From Macrotrachela quadricornifera (lineage: Eukaryota > Rotifera > Eurotatoria > Philodinida > Philodinidae), in NCBI GenBank assembly GCA_022393335.1, contig JAJEKB010020847.1, positions 1,377,006 to 1,441,005 of the forward strand: a DNA stretch of 64,000 bases, read 5' to 3'. Positions within the stretch are counted from its first letter, which is position 1, and every line of letters begins with the position of its first letter. The translations under genes and the position numbers were made by a program. The notes beneath the pieces were generated by a model, which was not told where the DNA came from, did not search any database, and saw nothing but the letters and a program-made list of their open reading frames with translations. Shown piece after piece: positions 26,897 through 37,760 of the stretch.

Positions 26897-28549
26897 ATGA
26901 ATAGAGACAAATCTCATATTAAAATTGTAATTCTTGGTAATTGTGATTCCGGCAAAACAACATTAGCTGGACATTTTATGTATAAATGTGGTTTTATTGA
27001 TAAACGAATATTCAATCAACTTGAGGAGAAGGCTAAAGAGGTTTGTTTTTTTCATATTCATCTATTATGACATAACTTACATACTGAACACATTAAGTTT
27101 TTTGAATTCTTTGAAGAAATGAGATATAAAATTATGAATAGATAGATGCACCACATACAACTTCGATTTTGTTCCTATTTTAATATATGTAGATGGGCAA
27201 AACTTCATTCAAGTACATCTGGATATTTAATGAATTGAAAAGAACACATGAATTTGGTGTAAATATTGATATACCATCATATCAATTTGAAACGAACAAA
27301 AATTATATCACCTTGATAGATGGTCCAGGCTTTAGAGATTATATCAAATGTTTGGTTACAAGTGTTTCACTTGTATGTTATATTTTTTTTTGGAGATTTT
27401 GATTTAATTTATTCAATTATATTTTGTAGGCAAATTATGCTTTATTTTTGGTACCAGCTAGTCTAGGTGAGTTTGAATTCAGTATTTCAAAATGTACTCC
27501 ACTACGTAAACATATATTATTTGCTTATACAATGGGTATTGAACGCATGATTGTTGTTATTAATAAGATGGATACAACAGATCCACCTTATTCGGAAGAT
27601 CGTTTTAATGAAATTAAAACTGAAATACTTCTTTATTTAAAGAAGATTGGTTATCAACCACAAAATATCATTTTTATTCCAATCTCTGCTCAGCATGGAG
27701 ATAACTTAATCGAACCATCTGAAAATATGATTTGGTTTAAAAATTCGACCATTAATCAAACAGAAAATACTATAATATATAAGACTTTATTAGAAATTTT
27801 CGATAATATAGTCTTACCACCAAAACCTATTGATAAGCCACTTCGTCTAATTTTACAAACGATGTATAAGAATGAAGATGCCGAAACAATGATTGTAGGT
27901 TATATTGAAACAGGTATACTTAAATTAGGTATGACTGTTCGATTTACTCCGTCAAATCTTCTGGCACAAGTAAAGTCAATTCAAATGCATTATAAAACTC
28001 TCGAAGGTAAATAAATTAGTATTGTAAAATTATTCTATTGCTTTGATTTTGATAGAAGCTTTACCAGGTGATAAAATTGTATTTACTGTAAATAATATAA
28101 ATGAAAAAAAACTTCGACCTGGTTTTATTTGTTCAGATGCAAACAATGATCCTGCAGAAGAGGCATTGTATTTCATTGCACAAGTATGTAATATTTCAAT
28201 TAACATAAAAATTACTATTTTTTTCTACTAGATAAACGTACTTTCGTATTCCGGTCATATCATTAAAGGTGATCAATATGTAATTCATTATCATATGGCA
28301 CAAGTACCTTGTGAATTTGATGAATTACTAGAAAAAATTGATCAAAAAACAGGCAAAACAATTGAGAAAAATCCTAAATTTCTAAAATCAGATGATATTG
28401 CTTTAGTAAAAATTATTCCATTGAAACCAATTTGTATTGAAAAATATTCTGACTATTCATCATTAAGTCGTTTTGTTATATTTGGTTACGAATACACAAT
28501 TATTGTTGGTACTATTAAACATGTTGAGAAAAAAATCTTTTACTCATAA
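26897..28549 (+). CDS. Diverged EF-1alpha paralogue, 5 exons, altered GTPase residues
   Basis: Exons 26897-27040, 27193-27372, 27430-28006, 28056-28183, 28232-28549 join in phase to 448 codons plus stop and align almost without gaps to eukaryotic EF-1alpha (about 460 residues). The start matches EF-1alpha (MNRDKSHIKIVILG). Present: P-loop GNCDSGKT (14-21), DxPG (Asp91), NKMD (153-156), and domains II and III (EALPGD, PKFLKSDD, SDYSSLSRF). Changed: switch-I Thr72 is Asn (GVNID) and the catalytic switch-II His95 is Phe (DGPGFRDY); the G5 motif is SAQ instead of SGW. Nucleotide binding looks possible, normal hydrolysis does not. The C-terminal Lys-rich tail is short. This is probably a specialised or decaying paralogue, not the housekeeping EF-1alpha. 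Confidence 0.9.
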
Positions 28550-29005
28550 CATCAATAATAAGAATAATATTTTCAAAATAAAAATTTGATAAATTTCTAT
28601 GATGATCTCTTTTGTATATATATTATTTCTGCTTTAGTCAAGACTAAACCCGATTCTTAGAGTTTAATTAAACATAGTTAAAATAAGAAAATGTAGATTC
28701 CTTTCAAATACTATTACCTTTTTGAGAAAATGATATTTATTAATTATAGAGATTGTTTAATTGTCATATATTTTCCAATTAAAATAATGCAGCTTGTGGT
28801 TATTCTTTTCCTGAAAGCTTGTCTTTTATAAAAAAATTTTTCTTTATAATGACTGTTGAAGTCGCTCATTAGTAAAAAGAAAGAAAGACGTTAACACGAC
28901 ATTAGAAATAATAATAAACAAACTATATCATTACGCCGTTTTATTATAGCAAATACAACTAATTGTTAAGGAATTTTACTTCATATACTTTGCACTCTCA
29001 AACAA
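28550..29005. other. Gene-free stretch between the EF-1alpha paralogue and a GPCR
   Basis: AT-rich. It contains the poly(A) region of the first gene (AATAAAA-like motifs just after 28555) and presumably the promoter of the GPCR. No repeat was seen. Confidence 0.4.
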
Positions 29006-29956
29006 ATGAACATTACCGATATGGAAGCATTAAAAAACGATAACATCATTCTTTATTGTGTTAAATTTTGGATACTAGTCGTTCTACAACTTCCATCTAT
29101 CGTACTTTATTTTCTCATCTTTGTATTTTTCGTCACTCATAGTTCCTTTGTAAAAACTTGTCAAAATAAAGCTTTGTTGCTTTTAATTCTCGTCAACTTT
29201 TTAGAGGCATCATGTGTTTTACCAATGGTTATTCACTTTTATCATTTAGGACGTGTTAGTCCAGCAACAGCAAGTTATTGTACATGGTGGACATTTTTAG
29301 AATATACATTCAATGTATCTAGTGAATTGTTAATGGCTACTATTTCAATACAACGTCATATACTCATATTTAATCATCATATACTACACATTAAAATAAA
29401 GCGATTTCTGTTACATCATCTTCCTCTTCTGTTGTGTGTTGTCTATCCAACGACTCTCTATTTGATCTTTGTTGTAATCTATCCTTGCGATGGTACGAAG
29501 TGGATTTTTTCAGCGAATTTATGTGGTTTAGCTAATTGTTATCTCATATACAATCAAATATTAGCAACAGTTGATTGGGCATTACATAACGGTTTACCAG
29601 TCGTGATTATTATTCTGGCTAATATGACACTTGCCATACGAGTTGTTTGGCAAAAACATCATCATCATCGAATAATATCTTGGCGAAGACAAAGACCTAT
29701 GATGTTACAATTACTTAGTATCTCATCCTTATATATTATTGCATGGTTACCAAATACTATTATTGCAGTAATACAAGAACTTACTAAATCAAATTTGGTT
29801 GCTAAAATTCATTCAAAGTATATTTTCGATCTTCTTTATCTTGTATGTCTTCTAATGCCATGGGTATATCTTGAAATGCTTCCTGAATTCAGAAAATGGT
29901 TATTGAAGCGACTTAATCTTCAACAAATAAAACATAATGTTGTTGTACCTACATGA
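29006..29956 (+). CDS. Intronless seven-transmembrane receptor (rhodopsin-like, divergent)
   Basis: 316 codons, no intron. Seven hydrophobic segments are at about residues 18-45, 57-80, 95-125, 133-160, 190-215, 232-258 and 268-292. Extracellular cysteines before TM3 (SYCTWW) and in loop 2 (YPCDG, NLCGLANC) could form the usual disulphide. The TM3 DRY motif is replaced by QRH (ISIQRHIL), and TM7 has MPWVYLEM in place of NPxxY. TM6 keeps a WLP. N-glycosylation is possible at Asn2. It belongs with orphan, lineage-expanded class-A-like receptors; the ligand is unknown. The loss of DRY makes coupling unclear. Confidence 0.8.
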   Translation: MNITDMEALKNDNIILYCVKFWILVVLQLPSIVLYFLIFVFFVTHSSFVKTCQNKALLLLILVNFLEASCVLPMVIHFYHLGRVSPATASYCTWWTFLEYTFNVSSELLMATISIQRHILIFNHHILHIKIKRFLLHHLPLLLCVVYPTTLYLIFVVIYPCDGTKWIFSANLCGLANCYLIYNQILATVDWALHNGLPVVIIILANMTLAIRVVWQKHHHHRIISWRRQRPMMLQLLSISSLYIIAWLPNTIIAVIQELTKSNLVAKIHSKYIFDLLYLVCLLMPWVYLEMLPEFRKWLLKRLNLQQIKHNVVVPT

Positions 29957-30578
29957 TTGGTTCAAATTATGGTCAGACACTGATATGACGATTTTAAGTT
30001 CAGAAAAATATTGTCATAATCTAAAGAAAGTTTTTATGTATCGAACGATCGTTCTTACGAACGGATTATTTTGAATATTCCATTTGTTAATATCACGGAA
30101 TCCTTAATCAGCTAATGTAATGTTTTTTAAAAATAGGATAATCTGATTGTCAAACTCAAGACTTTTGTATGTATATATGCTGATGGCCAAATGTATTCAT
30201 ATTTTATCAAAAAGAATAGCCATGAGGCGTACAATCAATAGCTAGGTAATAATGATCCAGTTAAATAAGATATATGATTGTTATTAGCATCCAACAAGCA
30301 ACGGAGACATGTATGACAACAACGATATGAAAAAGAAATGTTTTTTTCCAAGGTCTATATATTTAAATTGTGCCTTTTTTTTTTTATAAATAGTTTCCAT
30401 ACACCAAATTTATGTCTTTGTTTCATCGTGCCATTCACAATGATGACTATGAACATAAACATAAAAACCACTGTTAAATCCTATTGCATTTATCTTCACA
30501 GAAATTTTTATTGCAACAATCTGAGTTATTCTGACGAGTAACTTCAATAAAACCACATATTTGGTAGATGATAGGTAG
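29957..30578. other. Gene-free stretch
   Basis: AT-rich. Short plus-strand frames (for example 30338-30541) look like chance. A minus-strand AATAAA near 30498-30503 may serve the small peptide gene at 30579-30719. Confidence 0.4.
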
Positions 30579-30719
30579 TCAAAGTTTGATCATTGTCTCT
30601 GATTGATGTGGATCAATTAACATGTGTTTATCATGCTTGTTACTACTAACTGACGAAGTTATAACACCAATGAGACACACACTAATCAATAATACGAAGA
30701 GTGAGAAGTTGATTTGCAT
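30579..30719 (-). CDS. Small predicted secreted peptide, 46 residues
   Basis: ATG at 30719-30717, stop TGA at 30581-30579. Residues 1-26 form a textbook signal peptide: MQINF, then the hydrophobic core SLFVLLISVCLIGVI, then TSSVSS. The remaining 20 residues (NKHDKHMLIDPHQSETMIKL) are polar with no cysteine and no dibasic site. A poly(A) signal lies about 75 bp downstream. It could be a complete secreted peptide or the first exon of a longer gene, although no donor site is needed to reach the stop. Not recognised. Confidence 0.45.
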   Translation of the reverse strand: MQINFSLFVLLISVCLIGVITSSVSSNKHDKHMLIDPHQSETMIKL

Positions 30720-31354
30720 GTTTGCTTTTAATTTATTCAATTGATGAGAATGAATTGTACGTCATTACATATGAATGATCACTATTTATATATGTCGACT
30801 TTCAATTAGAATTGTCCTTGAATAAATATAGTTTTCATTGTTGTTCATTCAATTTTCGGTGTATACCATGTCAGTTAATGGTAGTATAATTTTAATAGAA
30901 TTTACAATATTAAATTACATGTCATATATGCATGAATGATCACGCCTATCTCTGATATATTTATCACACTCACATAAGATGAATATCAACGATTATTGAG
31001 ATTATGAATTCATTGAACGATACGACGGGCAAGTTGTTTTTGTTTTCAGAAAACTCCGGTAGAAAATCGAAAACTATTTCTTAGATTAGAAACTAATCTT
31101 AAAAAAAGTATAGTTAATTCTTCTTTGATGATGATATTATCTTTACTAGATAAATTATAATCATCTGATCAAGTTATATTTTTGAAATATTTGGACACAT
31201 GGAATTTGCATGTATTTTTTTGTTATTTCAAGCAGAGATTTTATTCAAGAATTATTTATTTCAATATTCATATATTAAATCCGATTTCTCCATTCAAACA
31301 TTGACATAGAAACAGTGCATAATACATGCTCTATGCGAAAGAGAAATGTTCAAT
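30720..31354. other. Gene-free stretch
   Basis: AT-rich, possible promoter of the small minus-strand peptide gene. No repeat or exon is supported. Confidence 0.35.
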
Positions 31355-31357
31355 CAA

Positions 31358-31468
31358 CTACCGGGTGGACTACGTTGAATTGTCGCACTCTCCATTGTAA
31401 TTTTTAATCGTCTAATACATTGTATTCTTGAAATAACTTTACCAGTTATCGATGGTAAAACAAAATCG
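31358..31468 (-). pseudogene. Possible terminal exon of an unidentified minus-strand gene
   Basis: After an AG acceptor at about 31469 the minus strand reads DFVLPSITGKVISRIQCIRR and continues to a stop at about 31358 (ending QRSPPGS). Codon use resembles the real genes. A Lys-rich frame upstream (about 31565-31620) could be another exon, but it could not be joined convincingly. It may be a gene fragment. Confidence 0.25.
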
Positions 31469-31928
31469 CTACAAAAGAAAAAAACAAGTCAAATAAATAT
31501 GACTTGTAATCGATGTTTTATATTCAACTAAAATGATGTTGTTGTGTTATCTCATCTAAAGTTTTTTTTTTCTTTTTCATCGTCAGAATGACTTTGTTCG
31601 ACTTTTTTCTTTTTCTTACAAGGTCATAGAAATGACGAGTAACAAAAAAAAATCATTTAATCATTGAATTTAAACAAATAAATCATTTTAAAAACTAATT
31701 ATCAAATTACAATCAGTTGTAATATATTTTCACATCTCAAATTTGATTGATATATTACATTATAAATGCAAAGTAACCCGTACTATTTGTTTTTCAGGAG
31801 AACAAGATTAAAGTATATTATTATTTTGCAATATCAACACGACATTTGCATTACACACTATATAAAACAACGTGTATATACGTTATCATAACTATTTTAT
31901 AGATTTGTTTCTTTCTAAAGTACAAAAT

Positions 31929-32516
31929 ATGACTATTGAAACGGATGACAAAATGCGAGAAGAACTTCGTTCTTATCAACGTAAACTTGGTCCATTAAGA
32001 ACGATCTCTATGTTCATTACTATTATTATAATGGCATTGGCATTTTTCGATAGATTTCCATGGACAGTGGTAATCGATGATAATATTAAACATTTATCAT
32101 TTGAAAAACGTTTGATATACACTTTACAACTTTCATTTATTGATTGTTTTTCATTATTTATTGCCATTTTTGCAGTAATTAATATACGTATTTCAAGTAT
32201 TGCTGTTAATCCAATGGATCCAAGAGGACATTCATTAGTTGAACAACGACAACGTATTTTACAAAATACACTTGAACAATTAGTTATTAAATTAATTCTT
32301 TCATTATCTCTTTGTACCGTACTTAAATCCAATGAATTAATAATTTTGCCTGTTTTTACTATACTTTTTGCTATTGGTCGACTTACGTTTGCTCTTGGCT
32401 ATCCAAATTATCGATCATTTGGTATTACAATGAATATTATTAGTGCTGTCTTTGTGATGGGAGTTATTGGTTATCGTCTTTTTGTTGAAAAAATTCTCTT
32501 TCAAAATATAAAATAA
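31929..32516 (+). CDS. MAPEG-family integral membrane protein, TMEM79-like
   Basis: 195 codons from the ATG at 31929 (MTIETDDKMREEL). The upstream in-frame extension begins with GTG and is unlikely to be translated. Four hydrophobic segments lie near residues 23-43, 57-80, 115-150 and 160-188. The second half carries the MAPEG pattern: GHSLVEQRQRILQNTLEQLV, where the NTLEQ block is typical, then an IGRLTFALGY segment with the conserved Arg and Gly-Tyr. MAPEG proteins include glutathione S-transferases and eicosanoid enzymes; the TMEM79-like branch has no settled enzymatic role. Intronless. Confidence 0.75.
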   Translation: MTIETDDKMREELRSYQRKLGPLRTISMFITIIIMALAFFDRFPWTVVIDDNIKHLSFEKRLIYTLQLSFIDCFSLFIAIFAVINIRISSIAVNPMDPRGHSLVEQRQRILQNTLEQLVIKLILSLSLCTVLKSNELIILPVFTILFAIGRLTFALGYPNYRSFGITMNIISAVFVMGVIGYRLFVEKILFQNIK

Positions 32517-33711
32517 AAATACTTTATTATCTAACTATATACTTATTACTTAGAAAAACTAATGAATAAATGCTGATCTGTTAGACTAATATTATTTTAG
32601 TAATGAGATATTTTATTCTTCGATTGCTTCAGACGACAGTATAAACTAATTGTGATTTATAATATTCATTAAGTGCCATTATTATCTCTATTTCTCTCTT
32701 TTTGAAATAACAAAACAAATAATTCAAAATATGATACAATTTCATTTCAGATAATATTTTAGTAACAATATTATATTTGATAGAATTATTTAATTTATTA
32801 AAAAAATTTCATTGTGCAATGATCAGAGACAATATCTATCATATTGCATTTCATTTGATCCATCTTTTTATACAAATGATATCAATTTATCATCTAAATT
32901 TATTCTTTTTTGGTATTTAAAATCAATAGAGAAATGAAACAGATGAAAATCGTTGTATTTTACGTTTTAGTTTTCAATCGTTTTATACATTGTTTTAAAG
33001 ACAAGAAAATATATCACAAGATGCACTATGTAAAGTTCTACAATTTATCTTAGAGTTACTTTTTTTCTTTTTAAAATGGACAATATTTTGAACAATTAAA
33101 TTTTTGAAACTACAAAAAAAAAGACAAAATTATTTTTTATGATAAACTTATTAATCTAAGTGTTCTATTAAACTTATTCTTTTTAGTAATAATCAGATTT
33201 AAATCTTGTATTCGATAGATAAAGTAACGCATTTTTTTCGATTATACTATACAGGACATCATTTTTCAGATGATTTTCTCTTGTTTAAACTTCTTTAATA
33301 ATCATATGATTTACTTAACACAATTGTATGATTTTTCCATTTCTGAAACTATACTATTGCCAATAGGAAAATATGAATGGATAAGAAAATTTTATGAATA
33401 AGTTTGAAAAGCACCTCGTTGATATTTACTAAAGCTTCTTTGATAAAAAAATTGGAATAAATTTCTTCCAAACAGTTTGTTATAATGAGCGACATCTCAA
33501 CTCATTCAGTTTGATTATTCAAAATTTTTTTTCTGTTCTTTTCGTTTTTTCTTATGCAACATAGGAAAAGTGATTGTCGTTTTTGTTCTGTTTTTAATTT
33601 GCGTCAAAGATCAAAAAATAACTTATGTAATAACTCTGCATATTTATTTGAATTATTGTGAATAATATATATACTGAAAAGTTTCTAACATAGGATATTA
33701 TTTTTTCTTTA
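32517..33711. other. Gene-free AT-rich stretch
   Basis: No frame or repeat is supported. The right end presumably contains the promoter of the F-box gene. Confidence 0.4.
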
Positions 33712-35659
33712 ATGGCAAATAATAGAGTCCCAACAATTGATACATTACCAGTAGAAATACTGCATCGATTTTTTGATAATCTTGATGTAGAAACAATTAT
33801 ATTCTCAATTCGACCATTATCAAGATTATTTCAATCAATGGTTAATACATATAATCGATACTATTTAGATTTGAAATTAATTTCAAAACCAAATTTTTAT
33901 ATTTTATGTCGATTAATTAATCCTGAAAATGTTATTTCATTAACACTATCAAACGATGAAAGAACATTAAATCAAATAAAACTATTTATTTCACTTGTTC
34001 ATTTAAAAAAATTTTCTCGGCTACGTTTTTTAATTCTTAATGAAATCGATGAAGATGAATTAGACATTATTTTGGAACATATTAATTCTAATGCATTAAC
34101 TTCATTGTCATTCAATATTAGAAATTATGATTGGGAACGTGTACAAACAACTACAAAGCTTCTTTCTTCAATAATTACAAAAACAAGTCTTCGAAAACTA
34201 GAGTTCAATATAAGTAATGACAGACTATCAAAAATTTCATGGCCGATTAATTATTTAATTCATCATTTAATTATAAATGGCGGCATTACTATAGATAATC
34301 TTTGTAAAATATCTCAATCTTTTCCTTATTTACATAAACTCATTATAAAACAACCTTTTAATACGATTATGAATTATACAATTTCAATATCTCCTTTTCA
34401 CATATCTTTGCAACAATTAAAATATTTAACAATCGAAAAAATTGATAGAAATATAAGCACATTAGAATCATTTTTATTATTAACACCATCACTTATTTAT
34501 CTAAAATTAATTGGTGAAGTAGAGATACTTGACGGTAAACAATGGGAACAATTTATTCAAATAAATTTACCACATTTACAAAAATTTGAATTTTATTTTA
34601 ATAGTTGGCATTTTGGCGAAAAAACTCTGGCAGAAGTTGATTTAATCATTGGATCATTTCAAACACCATTTTGGATAGAACGTAAAAAATGGTTTGTTAC
34701 TTGTGAATATGAAAACGGTCTCTCATATCCTATTCGTCTTTATTCATTACCAATATGCAAATCAGAGCTTGAATATACACAAAATTCTCAAAAAATATCG
34801 CATTCTACATATCCGATGACCTTAAATAATGAATCAACAATAATGAATAATGTCAGCGAACTCCATTTTGATCTGGAAGAAATTATTACTAATAATATTG
34901 AAAAACAAGTATGTTATTCAATTAGTTTTATTATTTGAATCGATTGAAATATTTTATTTAGATTAGAGTAAATTCTTTTTTTTTCATTTATCATTTTCCT
35001 GAAAAAACAATAGAATGAACATTAAAAATATTTTTATTCTTTAGTAATTAATATTTAATGAGTAGTAAAAGAATATGTTTTTTATTTTTTAGAAAACAAT
35101 AACAAATAATCCAATGTTTCGTAAAGTAACGAAAATTCATATGTTTATTGGGAAAGAATTTTCATTGTTAATGCTCCATTCACTTTCCATATTTATTAAT
35201 ATTTTTCAAATTGTTCGGATGGAATTGTGTAGTTATTATTTTAATGACTATAATCGAAATACATTGATGAATATTAGTATGGTCCTTGAGCAAGCACATA
35301 ATCTTTCTTCGCTTATTATTCATAATTTGAATAAATGTAAATCATCTCAACCTCTAAAAAATATCGATTTAATTGTTGCACGTCATGTTAAATATTTACA
35401 AATACCACTAGATGATATCACACAAATACAAAAAATTCTCGAAAAGTGTCAACATTTATCTATAATTGATTTAGAACTTGAATATTCAAAATCTTCTGAA
35501 GAGATTATCCAATGGTTTACTAACAATACTATTAATTCAACCTGTTTGAACAGATATGGACATGTTACTGTATGGATTGGAAGACGACATATTTTATCAC
35601 TGGAAAACAATATTAATCACAAACGAATATGGTCAAATAATAACAGTTCAAATTCTTAA
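33712..35659 (+). CDS. F-box protein with leucine-rich C-terminal region, 2 exons
   Basis: Exons 33712-34908 and 35093-35659 join in phase 0 (GT-AG) to 587 codons plus stop. The F-box is at residues about 10-50 (TLPVEILHRFFDNLDVETII, then RPLSRLFQSMVNTYNRYYLD). The rest has irregular leucine-rich segments (LRFLILNEID, SLRKLEFNI, LQQLKYLTIE, SLIYLKLIGE, LSSLIIHNL), which would bind substrate for an SCF ubiquitin ligase. Bdelloids have a large family with this N-terminus; the decayed copy at 3194 is a relative. Substrate unknown. Exon 2 alone would start at an internal Met, so the spliced form is preferred. Confidence 0.85.
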
Positions 35660-35853
35660 TTTATTTTATTTAATTAAATCTTAAAAATAAAAAAATTTTG
35701 ATAATATTTTTCACTATAATAACCTTGACATTTTCAATCTCTTCATTAAATTATTTTTATTCTTATTTTTCATGCTTTTATATTTTCAAATCGATATTAA
35801 AAAGTAAATTGTATCAAAAAATTACTCAGAACTTCTCAACATATAGTATTAAA

Positions 35854-35921
35854 TAGAGATGGGCAAGTTGAGTCATTTTTTTGACTTGACTTGGAAAAAC
35901 CTCTGACTTGTTCATCTCTGA
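35854..35921. mobile_element. 68-bp hAT-like mini-MITE
   Basis: AGAGATGGGCAAGT at the left is mirrored by ACTTGTTCATCTCTG at the right. The flanks are the 7-bp direct repeat TATTAAA (35847-35853 and 35922-35928), fitting the 7-8 bp target duplication of hAT elements. There is no coding capacity. Confidence 0.6.
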
Positions 35922-35942
35922 TATTAAAGGAAAAAGCTATCG

Positions 35943-36191
35943 ATGAACAATAATAAGGTAAAATTCTCACGACAAGTAGTATTTAACAATTTAAAAATAA
36001 ATAAAATAATGTATCAACATAGTATTTTCGAATTATTAAAGAATACAAGAACTTTTATTAAAATACCTTATATAGATTATTATTTAATGTTGTTGAATAA
36101 TCAAACTCTTTCTCTTAATGCAATTCTTGATAATGAATTCATTTGTTACTTTATATTTTTATTAGAAAATGTGATTATTGTATTTGGGTGA
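35943..36191 (+). pseudogene. Unidentified 82-codon frame, possible remnant
   Basis: An open frame with Ile, Asn and Leu bias (SIFELLKNTRTFIKIPYIDY). Slightly more protein-like than surrounding frames but with no domain. It may be a fragment of a decayed host gene. Confidence 0.2.
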
Positions 36192-36699
36192 GAAACTAGT
36201 TTTATAATCAGTGATATTCATGAAAAAGTATTTTTCGATTGTTAACATGGTTATTCTTTAGGCTTATCACATATTTTGAATAATGAATCTATTATCTATG
36301 AATTGCTATCGAATTTTTGACAGAAAATCCTGTTGAATCATAGTTAAATTCTCAATATTTAAGTATTTACAGCTTATTCTTATTTTCCAAATCTAATATC
36401 ATGCCATGCTCTTATCTACTAAAGGAGCAGAAAACAGTCGGTATTGAGGTCCTTAAGAGGACATGATAGAATGTGTATGATACCCGTTTTTCTCTCTCGT
36501 ATCAATCTGATGTCTGTACAGTGCTTACGTAATATGATAAAAATTACTGTGAATGGTAAATATGAGAGAAGAATCTGAAAAGTTGAGATATTTTTTCTTG
36601 ATATGATTGTTAGCATAAAATTCTTCGTATCTATCATTTTCTCATTTGCTCGATAGTTGTGGTATGAGTCAAAATCACTACACCATTCTATAACTTGAA

Positions 36700-37315
36700 C
36701 ATTAAATATCTCAGGAAAACAGGGCCATGAACACGAACGCTTTTGGGTTTGTTTTAGTCTAGTAACCCATGACGTCGATTTTTTATTAAAACCGCCGGTT
36801 ACCGCCAGTTTCTTCAAAAACGGTCAGTTAGAATCGGTTTTCCATTTTAAGCCTCTCTTTTATTGATTGTTCTACTAATTCGTTAGCAAATATCGTCAGA
36901 ATGTTCGTTTTTATCGAAAAAATCAGTTTATTACATCTGAGAACATGTTCTACAAAAATCCTTAAAATTGATCACTATAGGTTAGATTATAACTAATAAC
37001 TATTTTTCACAGCGCCATCTTTTATTATACTCAAACTTCAAAATTAAGAAAAATTAAGCGATGTGGCTAGTACCAGCGGCTTCAGCATGCTTACAAATAG
37101 AGGGAGGCGTGATTTCGACTAAAATCGGACAACTTTTTAAGAATAAAAAAATATTTGTTCAGTGGGAAATGAAAAAATACATAGTAAAAGAACCGTGGTT
37201 AACCGCGTTTGACTGCGGTAAGCCGAACGGTCAACCGCTCAGTTAACCGGACGGTACAACGCGGTTAACCGACGATTTTGAAGCGGTTTGAATCACATGG
37301 GAATATCCCTCCATG
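36700..37315. mobile_element. Probable non-autonomous hAT-like element with clustered GGTTAACCG motifs
   Basis: Two GC-richer clusters of AACCG/CGGTT motifs sit at the ends: about 36780-36840 (ACCGCCGGTTACCGCC) and about 37195-37290 (repeated CGGTTAACCG). They are partly inverted relative to each other. The outer edges resemble a hAT start, CAGGG at about 36719 and an inverted CCCT near 37308. I could not find a target duplication, so the borders are uncertain. The 132-codon minus frame inside is not a recognisable protein. Confidence 0.5.
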
Positions 37316-37760
37316 TCCCCAAAGTATGAGCTTTTAAAGTCGTTAATCACCTTGAGTGATTCACTCGTAAGTAGACGATTAGTTGACTGAACAAAGATTA
37401 TAATTACTGAACATTATATATTATACTGATAGCCTGGTTTGTTTACTGAGAATTCGTATATCATACTGGACAACTTCTATTGAGCATTTATTTTGTTCCG
37501 TTTGCTAAATTCATGCACACTTGAATAGATTCTATAAATAAACAATGTCTATAAAGTATATAGAAATTTTTCAAATTATTTTGTAATTCATTTGTCCTTT
37601 AAATCCAATAGATATGTAAATACTTGTAAGATGATACTTTCTATTACACTGATAAAAACTATTTTCTTCAAAATTAAACTATTACCATGCATTACATGTA
37701 TTTAAAAAAAATATGAATGTTTATTTTAATTAGTTTGATGAAAAATGTCTCATAGATAGT
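37316..37760. other. Gene-free stretch 3' of the esterase gene
   Basis: AT-rich, no supported feature. Confidence 0.35.

Noticed and set aside
31872..31928. Longer N-terminus for the MAPEG protein
   Set aside because: The extension starts at GTG, not ATG, and adds no recognisable sequence; the ATG at 31929 is preferred.
31976..32332. 118-codon minus-strand frame
   Set aside because: It is the shadow of the MAPEG-family gene on the plus strand.
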